A stretch of DNA of 64,000 nt from CAVZBW01 sp963773635 (GTDB lineage Bacteria > Actinomycetota > Acidimicrobiia > Acidimicrobiales > RAAP-2). The position numbers and the translations under genes are program-made. Shown here in pieces: positions 53,833-63,413 of this stretch. Position 1 is the first letter of the stretch; each line of letters starts with the position of its first letter. The stretch spans positions 1,103,389 through 1,167,388 of the forward strand of contig CAVZBW010000002.1 in NCBI GenBank assembly GCA_963773635.1, read 5' to 3'. The notes under the pieces are model-generated. The model was given only the letters and a program-made list of their open reading frames with translations. It was not told where the DNA came from and made no database searches.

Positions 53833-56800
53833 GATCGACCTCCACGCGAGAACACAGGTGCCTGCAGTTCGACATCGCGGAGCGACTTCATCGGTTCCCC
53901 TGTCGGGAAGAGTTCGCTGACCCACTCCGCGGCACTGGCCGGATCGTTCAACGCTCGGTAGAACTCGCGCAGGTAGCCGGTGAGATCCTGCCTGAGGTTC
54001 TCGTCGAGCGGCCCGTCGAAGTCGAGCATCTCGATCAGCGCAGCGAGTTCGCTCCCCTCCAGCACGGGAAGCCGCCCGTACGCCTTCCGGACGGGAGCGG
54101 GCTTGGTGAGTTGCTTCAGTCCGGCGGCGATGGCATCCGGTTCGTGGATGCCATAGAGGCGAGCCTGCACGAGCCCAGCGAATGTCAGCTCGAGGACGCG
54201 CCGACTCTTCGCCGTGATGGGTACTGGGTCGATGAGCCTGTCGGCGTGTGCAACGAAGGACGGGAACGTGCGGTACACCGCCGCGTCGCGCTCTCGGCCG
54301 ATCTTGTGCAGCACGATGACGAGACCAGGATGAGTCCGGCCGACGCGCGACGTCGTCTGGATGAACTCCGCCGTCGCAAGCGGCAGGCCGAGCATCACCA
54401 TGACGTTGAGACGGTTGATGTCGACGCCGTGCGAGAGCATCGACGACGCTGCGACCAAGTGGATGCGGTCGTAGAAGTCGGGCTCCGGGTTGACGAGGCG
54501 CGCCAGCGTCGTGCGCACCTCGTCGAGCGGCGTGCGACCCGTGAGCGTCGCCGCATTCACGGGCCGGTCGAGTTGGATCTGTGTGTCGAACGATCGGGCG
54601 ACCGCCTCGACGTCCTTGAGGTTCGACCCGTAGACGACGTCGACGCCGTAGTCCGACACGAGGTGGGGAATCGACGACGGTTTGATGCCAAGAGCGGCAG
54701 CCACACCGGCCGGATCGTCGACTGCCGCGCCGCGTCACGCGTTGCAGAGATTCCGTCAGCTGATCCGTGGCGTACTCCAACGTGACCCCGCGAGGAGCCA
54801 GCCCAGCGAAGCGCCGGGCGAGGTCATCGGTCGTGCGAGACCAGAACGACCGCCCGGCCTCGGGACCGGGCCGCGGGAAGGTACGACCCTGTCGGCGGTA
54901 CAGAGCGGCGACTTGTTCGTCGTGGCCGGCGAGCGTCGCCGACGACGCGATGATCTTCGGCACGGATCCGTAGTGGGACTGGAGAGCATCGAGGAGCGCC
55001 TCGTAGTGCGAGTCGACGGCGCCGAGGCTGTCGCGCAGGAGGTGGAGTTCGTCCTGCATACGGATCGTCGGGGCGTAGAGACTGGGGTCCTGACCGAGCG
55101 CACCCGAAGTCGCCGTGCATCCCGGGAACAGACAGCCCTCCCGGAGATCCGCTGCGCGGTGCGTAAGTGAACCCATGCCCCTGCGTCGGGCACAGCCCAG
55201 ATGGAGGGCCGTAGAAGCCGCGCATCGCCGCCTGCATCGAGATGCTCGCGGCCTTGTCGAGCGTGCCGAGGACAATCGTCGGCAGCGAGCGGTAGATCTC
55301 GTCGTCGACGATCCGGAATGGCAGGGACTTGCCGCCCCACGGACAGCTCTGCGCCCGGCAGACGTGGTCCAGTGTCCAGCGCTTCTGATCGAAGCGCATC
55401 TCGAGGTCGTTGGAGCCACAGAACGGACAGCGGAGCAGCACCTGGTAGCGCCCCGGCATGTCCGAGTCCTTGTAGTTCGGTTCGCCGGGACGCGCATCCT
55501 TCTTGATCTTGTTGGGAGTACCGGCGGCGCCGACGAAGAATCCGAGCGAGAACTCGCGGCCGCCGATCTTCTCTGCTCGCGCGAACCAGTTCTGCCGCGG
55601 CGAGCACGTCGGCGAATCGCTGCGTCTGTTGCAGCGAGAGCATGCGCAATGGGAAACGACCCCACGATGTGATGCCCTCGCGCTTACCCCTCAGTCGGTC
55701 GTGGAACGCTGCGGTCAGGACGTACAGGAGGTACGTCTCGGTCTTGCCGCCGCCGGTCGCGAACCACAGCGTGTCGACGACGGCCCGGCTACCCGTCGGG
55801 CTCTCGTCGACGATGGAAGCGACGTTGGCGAGCAGGAACCCGAGTTGGAACGGACGCCAGTCCGTGTGTCGGACGAGCGGTGACTCGGCGAATGCACGGT
55901 TGGCGAGCATGAAAGCTCGGAGTGAGTCCGCGTTCGACTCGAGCAGGCGAGGCCGCCGCGGAGCCGGGCCAGTTCCTCGAAGAACTTCGCGGCTTCGTCA
56001 TCGGCCTCGGCGCGCATGCCGTCGTCCCAGCGCTTCGGCATCGGCGCGCGGCGCGAGAACCTCGGGCCGCCCAATGCGTCCGCGCCCCACCGCGCGCACG
56101 CGTCGACGAGGTCTCGCAGCGGCGGGAGTGGATCGCGTGCGAGCGTGGCGAACGCTGATATCGGGACGATCGCCGATTTCGTCGTCCCAGTACGTCGGAC
56201 GCCGTTGGTCATGAACGGCGACGTCGGTGGTGCGGAACGTCGTCGGGCCGAGCTGCTCGACGCCACCGTTGACGCCGTAGGCAGCGACGGTTCGGTCATA
56301 CCGGAACGAGTCCGGCAGGTTGTCGAGCGTGAACGGGAGGCGTCTCCCCGCGTCGACATCGAGACTCGCCTCGTACACGTTGGTGTCCCAGCCGTCGATC
56401 TCCTCGGGCGAGAGGTTGACGAGCGTCACAACCAGTTCGAGGCCGTCCTTGCCGACTTCGAGTTCGGCGTGGAACTCGCAGACCATGCCGTCGCGCCCCC
56501 ACGCGCGCTGAATGCCGGCTGGCGAAGTCGTCTCGTCCCGCTGACTCGATCGGGCCGACGGTACGGGGAGTCGCACGTCCGCCGTCACCTCGATGGGCTC
56601 GCTCTTGCGCCACTTCGGCGCGTCGGCTCGTCGCCGCCGTCGAACTCCCACCAGACGACGAGACGCCCGGAGCAGCGGACAGTTCGGCCATCGACCTCAG
56701 TGAGCCGCAGGCGTACGCCGGCTTCGCAGGGTTCGAGCCGTTCGCTCCGCTCACCGAGGCGGCTGTTCTGGACGACGATCTCCGGGCGCGAGGCGGCCCA

Positions 56801-56926
56801 GCCAGAGCCGGCCCTTGGGTGCAACAGGCAGCGTCTGCATGTGGTCGCCGCGCGCCCTCGGCGACGACGCCATCGAGCATCCATGCGACGAATGCGGCTG
56901 CGTCGGTGATCTCGAAGTCGGGTCAC
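53829..56926 (-). CDS. drmA: DISARM DrmA-like helicase (about seven frameshifts)
   Basis: About 1030 residues reassembled from several frames. The start is GTG 56926, overlapping the drmE stop. The N-terminal part gives LRLTEVDGRTVRCSGRLVVW and ELVVTLVNLSPEEIDGWDTN. The helicase core has WRPFQLGFLLANVASIVDES, Walker A TLWFATGGGKTETYL, LRMLSLQQTQRFAD, a zinc pair CPFCGSNDL, the box TIRMQDELHLLRDSLGAVD, IIASSATLAGHDEQ, LSHGVDINRLNVMVMLGLPL and QTTSRVGRTHPGLVIVL. The order of motifs fits SF2 helicases of the DrmA family. It is the core of the system with DrmB. Confidence 0.85.
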
Positions 56927-59239
56927 AGATCCTCCAGTCTGCCGAGCAGGGTGAGCGGTTCGGGCTCGTCGCACGGAGAGACGTCGATGACGACGGCCTC
57001 GACGACCGCATCGCGGAGATCCGCGATCGAGAGGCCCGTCTCGGGATCGATCCGGTTCTCGTCCGCCACGACAGTCGATTCGCGTGCCGCTGCGGCCAGG
57101 GCGCGGCCGGCGCCCGGCGGAAGCCGCGGCGCCTCTGGACCCCGGCGAACAATTCGCGAAGCTGCACCGGCGACAGGCCCAGGTCCAGCGCTTCGTTCAG
57201 CCGTTCGAGGTCGATCGAAGTGCTGCGGCGCCATCGTCCTGCTCCGTGACCCATGAGCGAACTGCGGCGGTGGTCCTGTCGCATCCCAGGTCGACCACGT
57301 GCCCGGTGCAGTCCAGCGACGGTCAGACCAGCCTCGGCGAAGCGGGTACGGACAGCACGGCGATAGTCGCCGAGGAGGAAACGCGCCGCGAGGAGATCCG
57401 GGCGGTCGGCGAGGCGCTCCTCCAGTGCTTCGAGGAGGCCGACCCGTCCCTGCCGGCGACCCATCAGGAGGATCGAGCCTGGTTCGAGGAGTTCGGGGCA
57501 GCGCTCGACGATCTTGAGGCCGTCTCGGACGTCGACGGGTTGTCCAACCTCGAGGAGAACCGTCCCTTGTTCGTCGTGACTGCGACAGCGGGCACGGCTG
57601 CGGTCCAGTCCCCGCTCATCGTCCTTCGCGCGCGAGCCCGGACGCTCGGTCCTTCGCCCCCGACATCGAGGGGCTGCAGGTCGAACAGGGAGGCCAACGC
57701 CTCGAAGGGATCCGGCTCGGGGACGTACTCGGCGCCATCGAGGGTGAGGACGGAACGGCCGCGGGGCGGATGATCTCGGCCGGCGTAACGGAGGAGGAGT
57801 CGCCCGACGAGCGTGCGCCAGGTCCGTTCCCGGACTCGCGTCGCCGCCCCAGTGATCCCGTGCGGAGCGGATCGAAGCGATGGACGAAGCGCACCCAGCG
57901 GCGGATTGCTTCCCGAGGGTGAGGATCTCGACGTTCGGCGCGAGGCCGGACAGCAGGCGGTGCCAGTCCCACGGCGACGGCTCGCCGATCATCAGCGCCC
58001 GGGGCCAGGTGCCGAGACGGTGGAGACTGCCGATCGGCTGAACGATCAGCGGCGCCGCGCGCCCGGCTCGGAATCGGCGTCGAGCATGTCCAGCAGAGCA
58101 TGCGACGCAGTCCGGGTACGCGTCACGACGAGCGTCTCCTGGCCGCTCGCGTGGATCTCGCGCAGGGTCTGCTCGAACGGGTTGCCCAGTTCGAGCGCAG
58201 CGCGGAGATCGGCGATGTCGCTCGCGAGGATGGTGGCGATCTCCGCGAAGTCCTCGCTCAGGGTGTTCGCCCAGGCGGACAGCTCCGACGCGAAGGTCCG
58301 TGTCGCTCTCGCCGCAACCGGCGGCACCCCGGCGAAGCGGTCGAAGCGCGAGGGAGTGCAGGGCAGGGATACGAGGGTCGAGAGGTGATGCCAGGCTACG
58401 GACAGTCCGCGTTCGAGGTTGCGGTCGCAGCGATCTGGCGCCATCGATCGCAGGACGCGCAGGTCCTCGCGCGCGCGGGCGGCTGCCGCTTCCGCCTGGG
58501 CGTGCTGCGCTACGCGCAGGCCGACCTCGACCCCATCGGCCATCGTCTCGAGCCGATCCGAGGCCACCGAGAAGGGGACGGTGAAGCCCGCACGAACCTC
58601 GAGGCGGTTTGCGCTGGCGAGACCCGCCTCCGACCATCCCCAGATGAGCCCTCCGGCCTCCTCTATGCGGCGGAGGCCAGGGTCGAGGGGATCCGCGAAC
58701 ACCTCGATCGCGAGTTGGCGGGTATCGACGCGGACGAGGCCAGCGAGATGGTCGACGACGAGGTGGTCCACCGGCCAGCCCTTGCACTGCTGGCCGATGA
58801 TCACACCCTGGAGTCGACGACCACCTCCCGGGCTCTCACCCTCCGGTCCGGCTCGGTAGCAGGGGAACACCTCCGCGATCGGCTCGCGCGCTCCGGTCGT
58901 CGCGATGCGCAGGGCGTTCCAGGTCCGCGCTGCCATGGTCGTGTCGGCTGTGACGATGCCCACCGAGGACTCCCGGTTGCCGTGCACGAACTGGTGCAGG
59001 AGGAGCTGCGCGGCCAGGAGAACGGCGACCTGGCCCGCCGGGGCGGGATAGACGATGGTGATGCTCTGATCGTGCTCCCGGGCCAAATCGATCAGGGCCA
59101 GCACGACCTCGTCGACCCAGCACAGGTCGACCCACTGAGGCCCGTGACCGTTTTCGAGCACGAGCCGCCGCTGGCGGGCGATGCGGACCAAGCTGGCGAG
59201 GGCCTGGTCTTCCAGGAGCGTCGCGTCCAAGCTGGTCAT
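56923..59239 (-). CDS. drmE: DISARM DrmE-like protein (frameshifts)
   Basis: About 770 residues; the family has no assigned function. The start ATG 59239 gives MTSLDATLLEDQALASLVRI, then VDLCWVDEVVLALIDLAREH, VGIVTADTTMAARTWNALRI, VIIGQQCKGWPVDHLVVDHL, EVFADPLDPGLRRIEEAGGL. After several frame changes the C-terminal parts read PLIVQPIGSLHRLGTWPRAL, LLEVGQPVDVRDGLKIVERC and IDPETGLSIADLRDAVVEAV to the stop at 56923. The position before drmA and after a C5 methyltransferase fits class 2 DISARM. Identity is partly by context. Confidence 0.65.
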
Positions 59240-59327
59240 GGCGCATCCCGCCCGCGATGGAGGGCCGCGCCGCCACCGAGGGAGTTCACGCCGCCATACT
59301 TGCCGGGGGGTGTGACAAAGAGGCGGG

Positions 59328-59734
59328 TCATCTCGTCCTGCGCCTGGCCATTCCACGCGAGCCCCTCCGGATGCCGACGAGGACGTCGCGGACCTTCGCT
59401 GCTGCGGCAAGCGGGTCGTCGTGCTCCCAGAACCGGAGCACCGTCCAGCCGTCAGCGCGGAGCGCTGCATCGGTGTCCACGTCACGCTGGCGGTTGGCCG
59501 CGAGCTTGTCCAGCCACCACTGCCGGTTCTGCTTGGGCACCGTGCCGTGTTGCGGACAGCCGTGCCAAAAACATCCATCGACGTAGACGGCAACACGTTC
59601 GGTCGGAATACGACGTCGGACCGGCGGCGGCTCCCGCGGACCGGACGGTCGACCGAGAAGCGAAGTCCCATGCCGTGTAGAGACGACCGCAGCGCGAGTT
59701 CCGGCTTGGTGTCGCGGCGCTTGGTATTGGTCAT
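59328..59734 (-). CDS. vsr: Very short patch repair (Vsr) endonuclease (one frameshift)
   Basis: About 135 residues. MTNTKRRDTKPELALRSSLH and FSVDRPVRGSRRRSDVVF give the N-terminal Vsr motifs (Asp of DVVF). After a break near 59605 the core continues as VAVYVDGCFWHGCPQHGTVP, QWWLDKLAANRQRDVDTDAA and GWTVLRFWEHDDPLA, with the His of FWHGC. Vsr nicks at T:G mismatches arising from 5-methylcytosine deamination, which fits a neighbouring C5 methylase. It starts 12 bases after the methyltransferase stop. Confidence 0.85.
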
Positions 59735-59745
59735 CCGGATGCGGA

Positions 59746-60954
59746 TCAGTTCGCTCGACGCAGCCGGGACACCGTTGCGGCGGCGCCGTCCAGCATCCTT
59801 CGCCGGCAGCTGGACGTCGTGGTGTCGGCCGTCGGGACGCCCCTCTGCCGTCCACCTGCGGCAACGCGCACAAGAGCGGCTCGACAAGATGGACACCGAG
59901 GAGCGGTGGAACTGCATTGCCGATCACGGTCGCCCAGGCGCCTCGTCCCTTGGGTCGTGTCGAGGTCGAAGAAATCGGGCAGCGTCTGGAGACGGGCGGC
60001 TTCGTGCGGCGTGATCGTGCGCGGTTTGGCAGGATGCACGAACCGGCCCTGTCCCATCGACCCGAATCCGGTGGTGATCGTCGGAGCGGGATCGTCCCAG
60101 GCGAGACGGCCGTACATCGCGTTGTAGGTGTGGGTGTTGTCGCGGTGACACTTGGGACGCATGCCGTTCGGGAGGTTGTACTCATCGTTGTCGATGAGCC
60201 ATTGCATCCGAGCGAAGTTGACGGCCGTCGGGGTCGAGGCGGCGTCGGGACCCGAGGGGTCTGTCCTGTCAACGAGGTCGGCGATTGCCCAGCGTACGGA
60301 ACGCTCGTCGTGCCCGTCACAAGGCGAACGCATGTCGAGGAGGACCGCGGGATCGACGAGGTCATCCCGGACGCCGAGAAGGATGTGCCGGTGTCGGCGC
60401 TGCGGAACGCCGAACCTAACGAGGTCGAGGACTCTGCTGCCGACTGTGTAGCCCACCGCCTCGAGGGCCGCGGTCGCGACCGCCACGACCTCTCCTTTGT
60501 CGTGGCGCACGGCGGGCACGTTCTCGACGACGACGAAGGTCGGTCGGAGTACCTCGGCGGCCCGCGCGGCGCGCAGGTACAGGGCATTGCGAGGGTCTGT
60601 CCGCCTCGTGTGGTTGTTCAGGTCCGAATGACCCTGGCACGGTGGCCCTGCCAGGAGGAGGTCCACCTCACCCACCTGGCGAGCGATCTTGCGCTCGGAA
60701 GCGGAAGTGCGGGCGCCAAGTGATCCGTCGAAAAGGTCGACGACATCCGAGCGGACGAGGTTCGCGCTGGGGAAGTTCAGTGCATAGACATCGGCGGCCG
60801 AATCAGCGTTCTCGACGGCAAGCGCGACAGTCGTCCCTCTGCCGACCCGACGCGCAGCTTCTGCAGCGCCAACGGTGAGCCCTCCGCCGCCCGCGAAGAG
60901 ATCGACCACCCGGATCTGCGGTGACGTGCCCTCGTAGTCAGGCCGATCCTTCAT
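59746..60954 (-). CDS. drmMII: DNA (cytosine-5-)methyltransferase, DISARM DrmMII-like (frameshift near the end)
   Basis: About 402 residues with ordered C5-methyltransferase motifs: VVDLFAGGGGLTVGAAEAA (I), LLLAGPPCQGHSDLNNH (IV, catalytic Cys), VVVENVPAV (VI), FGVPQRRHRHILLGV (VIII), TITTGFGSMGQGRFVHP (IX) and ITPHEAARLQTLPDFFDLD. The last motif, VIGNAVPPLLGVHLVEPLL, lies in another frame near 59940, so one or two bases are off there. The protein modifies host DNA. An N-terminal extension from ATG 61064 with a C-E-T-C motif is possible in a shifted frame. Confidence 0.9.
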   Translation of the reverse strand: MKDRPDYEGTSPQIRVVDLFAGGGGLTVGAAEAARRVGRGTTVALAVENADSAADVYALNFPSANLVRSDVVDLFDGSLGARTSASERKIARQVGEVDLLLAGPPCQGHSDLNNHTRRTDPRNALYLRAARAAEVLRPTFVVVENVPAVRHDKGEVVAVATAALEAVGYTVGSRVLDLVRFGVPQRRHRHILLGVRDDLVDPAVLLDMRSPCDGHDERSVRWAIADLVDRTDPSGPDAASTPTAVNFARMQWLIDNDEYNLPNGMRPKCHRDNTHTYNAMYGRLAWDDPAPTITTGFGSMGQGRFVHPAKPRTITPHEAARLQTLPDFFDLDTTQGTRRLGDRDRQCSSTAPRCPSCRAALVRVAAGGRQRGVPTADTTTSSCRRRMLDGAAATVSRLRRAN

Positions 60955-61065
60955 GCCGAGGAACGCGAAGTCCGCAGCGCATGTCTCGCAGCTCTCCTTG
61001 TGCTGGGCGGTGCCGACAGCAGCGCGTCTCGCAGCTCGGGGAGCGGGACGAGGTTGGTAGCCATG

Positions 61066-62423
61066 TCAGTACCTCTCCCGGCGTAACGACCGGAACGCCC
61101 CTGCAGCGGTAACCACTCGGGTCGTTGTGTTGACGAAGCGAAGAGTTGCGCGTCCCGTGGGCAAATTGGCGGCCGCAACGGTGCACTCGTAGAGGTACTC
61201 CGGTCGTGCGCGACGAACGCGAGCCAGCAGCGGCTCGCCGGCGGGACCAGGGTCCGGTACTGCGGCGGCGCGTGCAATGGCCCGCGGGCAGAGAACTCGA
61301 TGGGTGCCGCGGTCGGAACGGGTGTGGTCGTGCGCAGGCCTTGGATCCTGCTCGACGCGGTAGGCGCGGTGTCCGCGCCGTCGGCACGCTCCGCGTGAAG
61401 GATGAGGCGCCTGCCCGCGTCCGCCGCAGCGAGTAGGGCTCGATCAGGCGAGCTCCCCTGGTAGGCGAGCTCCACGAGCAGGTGGTTCCAGCCGGCGAAC
61501 CGGACCGCCTCGAGCGGCACGCCGGCCCCACGTCGCGGTCGGCGGCGGCGACCAGACTCGTCCTCGTCCGCGCCTAGCGATGCGCCGGCAGCGCCTCCTG
61601 GCGACGTCCCGTCGAGCCAGGCGAAGAGCACCGGCAGCTCCTCGAGGAACTGCTGCGAGCGGCGGCAGCGCCGGCAGCTGGTGGCCGAGCATGTTCTCCC
61701 AGTCGGACTCGAGCTCGGCGAGCGCGGCGGTCGTGAAGTCAGCGGCGGTCGGAACAGCGATCCCCTTCGCCGCGCACTTCGCTCCAGCGCGGCACGAATC
61801 GCGTCGGGGTAGAGGCGAAGGTCGTTGCGCGGAACAGGTTGACGATGTCGTACAGGTCGCGTGGTCGCCCGCGCTCGGCCATCGCGCGGATCTTCTCGGC
61901 GAAGAGCTCCTCGAAGGAGTAGCAGCGGACCATGCCGCCGCCGGGAGCCATCGGGATAGGCGTGAGCGATGGTCTCGAGCACCGGGGGACGAAGGACGCG
62001 CTCGTCGGCGGATGATGTCGAGCTTGACGCGCGCGGGCTGCGGAGTCGCCGCGGGCCGATGTAGTAGACGCGTCCCTCGGTTGAGCGTCCCGTCGGGTCG
62101 CAGCCGAAGGCGCGGCGGCGCGAGAAGTCGATGCCCGACGCGTCGCTGACGCGCGGCAAGCACCTCGCCAAGCAGTGGCTCGATCTCATCGGGGCGGAAC
62201 GGGCCGCCGGGCAGGACGGTGAAGTCGAGGTCCTCGGAGAAGCGGTAGGTCTCGATGTAGCACTTCTTCAGACAGGTCCCGCCCTTGAAGACCCATTCTG
62301 CGCCGAGCACGGATCGGTGCCGATGCCCCACAGCAGCCAGCCGAGGACGTAGTCCTTCTCGACGACCTCCTCGGTGAGCCCCCACTCGGTGACGCGCTCG
62401 ACGATGTCGGCGCGCGTGATCAC
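61066..62423 (-). CDS. AbiEii-type nucleotidyltransferase toxin with extra C-terminal domains (frameshifts)
   Basis: GTG 62423 overlaps the AbiEi stop (GTGA) and gives VITRADIVERVTEWGL then EEVVEKDYVLGW. The nucleotidyltransferase motifs are EWVFKGGTCLKKCYIETYRF and SEDLDFTV, with RCYSFEELFAEKIRAMAERG then RPRDLYDIVNLF. The C-terminal half has a WYL-like region (AVRFAGWNHLLVELAYQG, LIEPYSLRRTRAGRLILHAE) and a likely zinc finger YLYECTVCGRQFAHGTRNSS then RQHNDPSGYRCRG. At least five breaks occur. AbiEii toxins nucleotidylate RNA or tRNA; the appended domains are less usual. Confidence 0.75.
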
Positions 62424-63263
62424 CAGTCGCCGCCGGGCGTGATCAAATTGGCGTTGACGTACAGACCCCAGCGGCGCACGATGCGACCCGGGACTGGACG
62501 GAAGGGTCGAGTGCGACGAGGCCCGGAGCTGCGGCGCTCAAGGCAGGCGGCCAGAGCTCGGGCTGCGTCGCGTGAGAGATGCTCGAGGAGGTACCCGAGG
62601 CGCTTGAAGACGGTGCGGTTGCCGAGGCGATCGCCGTAATCGACGAGGAGCGAGTCGTCGCGATGCTCGCCAGCCATGTACTCGTGCGACGACTTCGGCC
62701 ACGTTGCGTATGCCGCCCCCGAGCGTGGGTCGTCGAGCAGGTCGACGATGGTACGCGATGGGTCGGAGACTTGACGCGCATCTGGTCTCGCCACGGACGC
62801 GTGCCGAAGAGCTTTCCTCCGGCCGGACGGTCAGGCGGAACGGCATGCCCTGCATCACGGGGTGGCGATCACGGACCTCGATGAGCGGTCACGACGAGCA
62901 AGGTACGGAAGAGCTGCTCGGTCAGCCCCCAGTGTTCGCAAGCGCTCCATCCGCCGATGTAGCACGGGCGAAGGCGCGGTCGGCGACGACCCAGGAGTCC
63001 TCGGTCCACTCTCCCGGTCGGCGGCTATCGAGGGGGACGGGGACGTAGAGCCCGCGCCTCACACGGGAGAGCCAGCCGCGGCGCGCCAAGTAGGCCAGCA
63101 GGTTGCGTGCGCGGTCCGCTTCAGAAGCGAACGCGGCCGGTGCGTGTCCGACGTCGAAGGCCCCGGGCAGGTCGCGGTGGAGCTGCTCAAGGAGTGCGCG
63201 ATTCTCTAGGTTGATGCCCTCGACGTGGGCCCCGAGTGCTGGACTACTCACTAGCTCGACCAT
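62420..63263 (-). CDS. AbiEi-type antitoxin (frameshifts)
   Basis: About 280 residues. The N-terminal winged helix is ADRARNLLAYLARRGWLSRV then RRGLYVPVPLDSRRPGEWTE, the AbiEi antitoxin-type opening. In another frame the middle gives the usual GW..C.HWGLT segment. The end reads RTIVDLLDDPRSGAAYATWP and LLVDYGDRLGNRTVFKRLGY. ATG 63263 is the start. It lies first in the minus-strand operon and would repress its own promoter in 63264-63413, as known for AbiE modules. Confidence 0.75.
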
Positions 63264-63413
63264 TCTGCGCTTGGAGTATACCGATGTACTGAAATCGCAC
63301 GAAGGTCAGCGTACCGGACTCTCGTTCGCTCTGGATGGCCCATTCAGACCACGCTCGGGGCCGGGAGCAATACCGACCGCCCCGCTGTCACGGCCGTGAG
63401 GCATCCTTGCGGG

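Noticed and set aside
52411..55665. One 1084-residue open frame across drmA and drmB
   Set aside because: Part of it is shadow sequence rich in Arg/Ser. The true drmA C-terminus (53829 stop) and drmB start (53832) lie in it in different frames.
56751..59917. Two long open frames suggesting large fusion proteins (drmE-drmA and vsr-drmE)
   Set aside because: Family motifs change frame within them and good starts and stops with 4-base overlaps exist at 59239, 56923 and 56926. They are frameshift chimeras.
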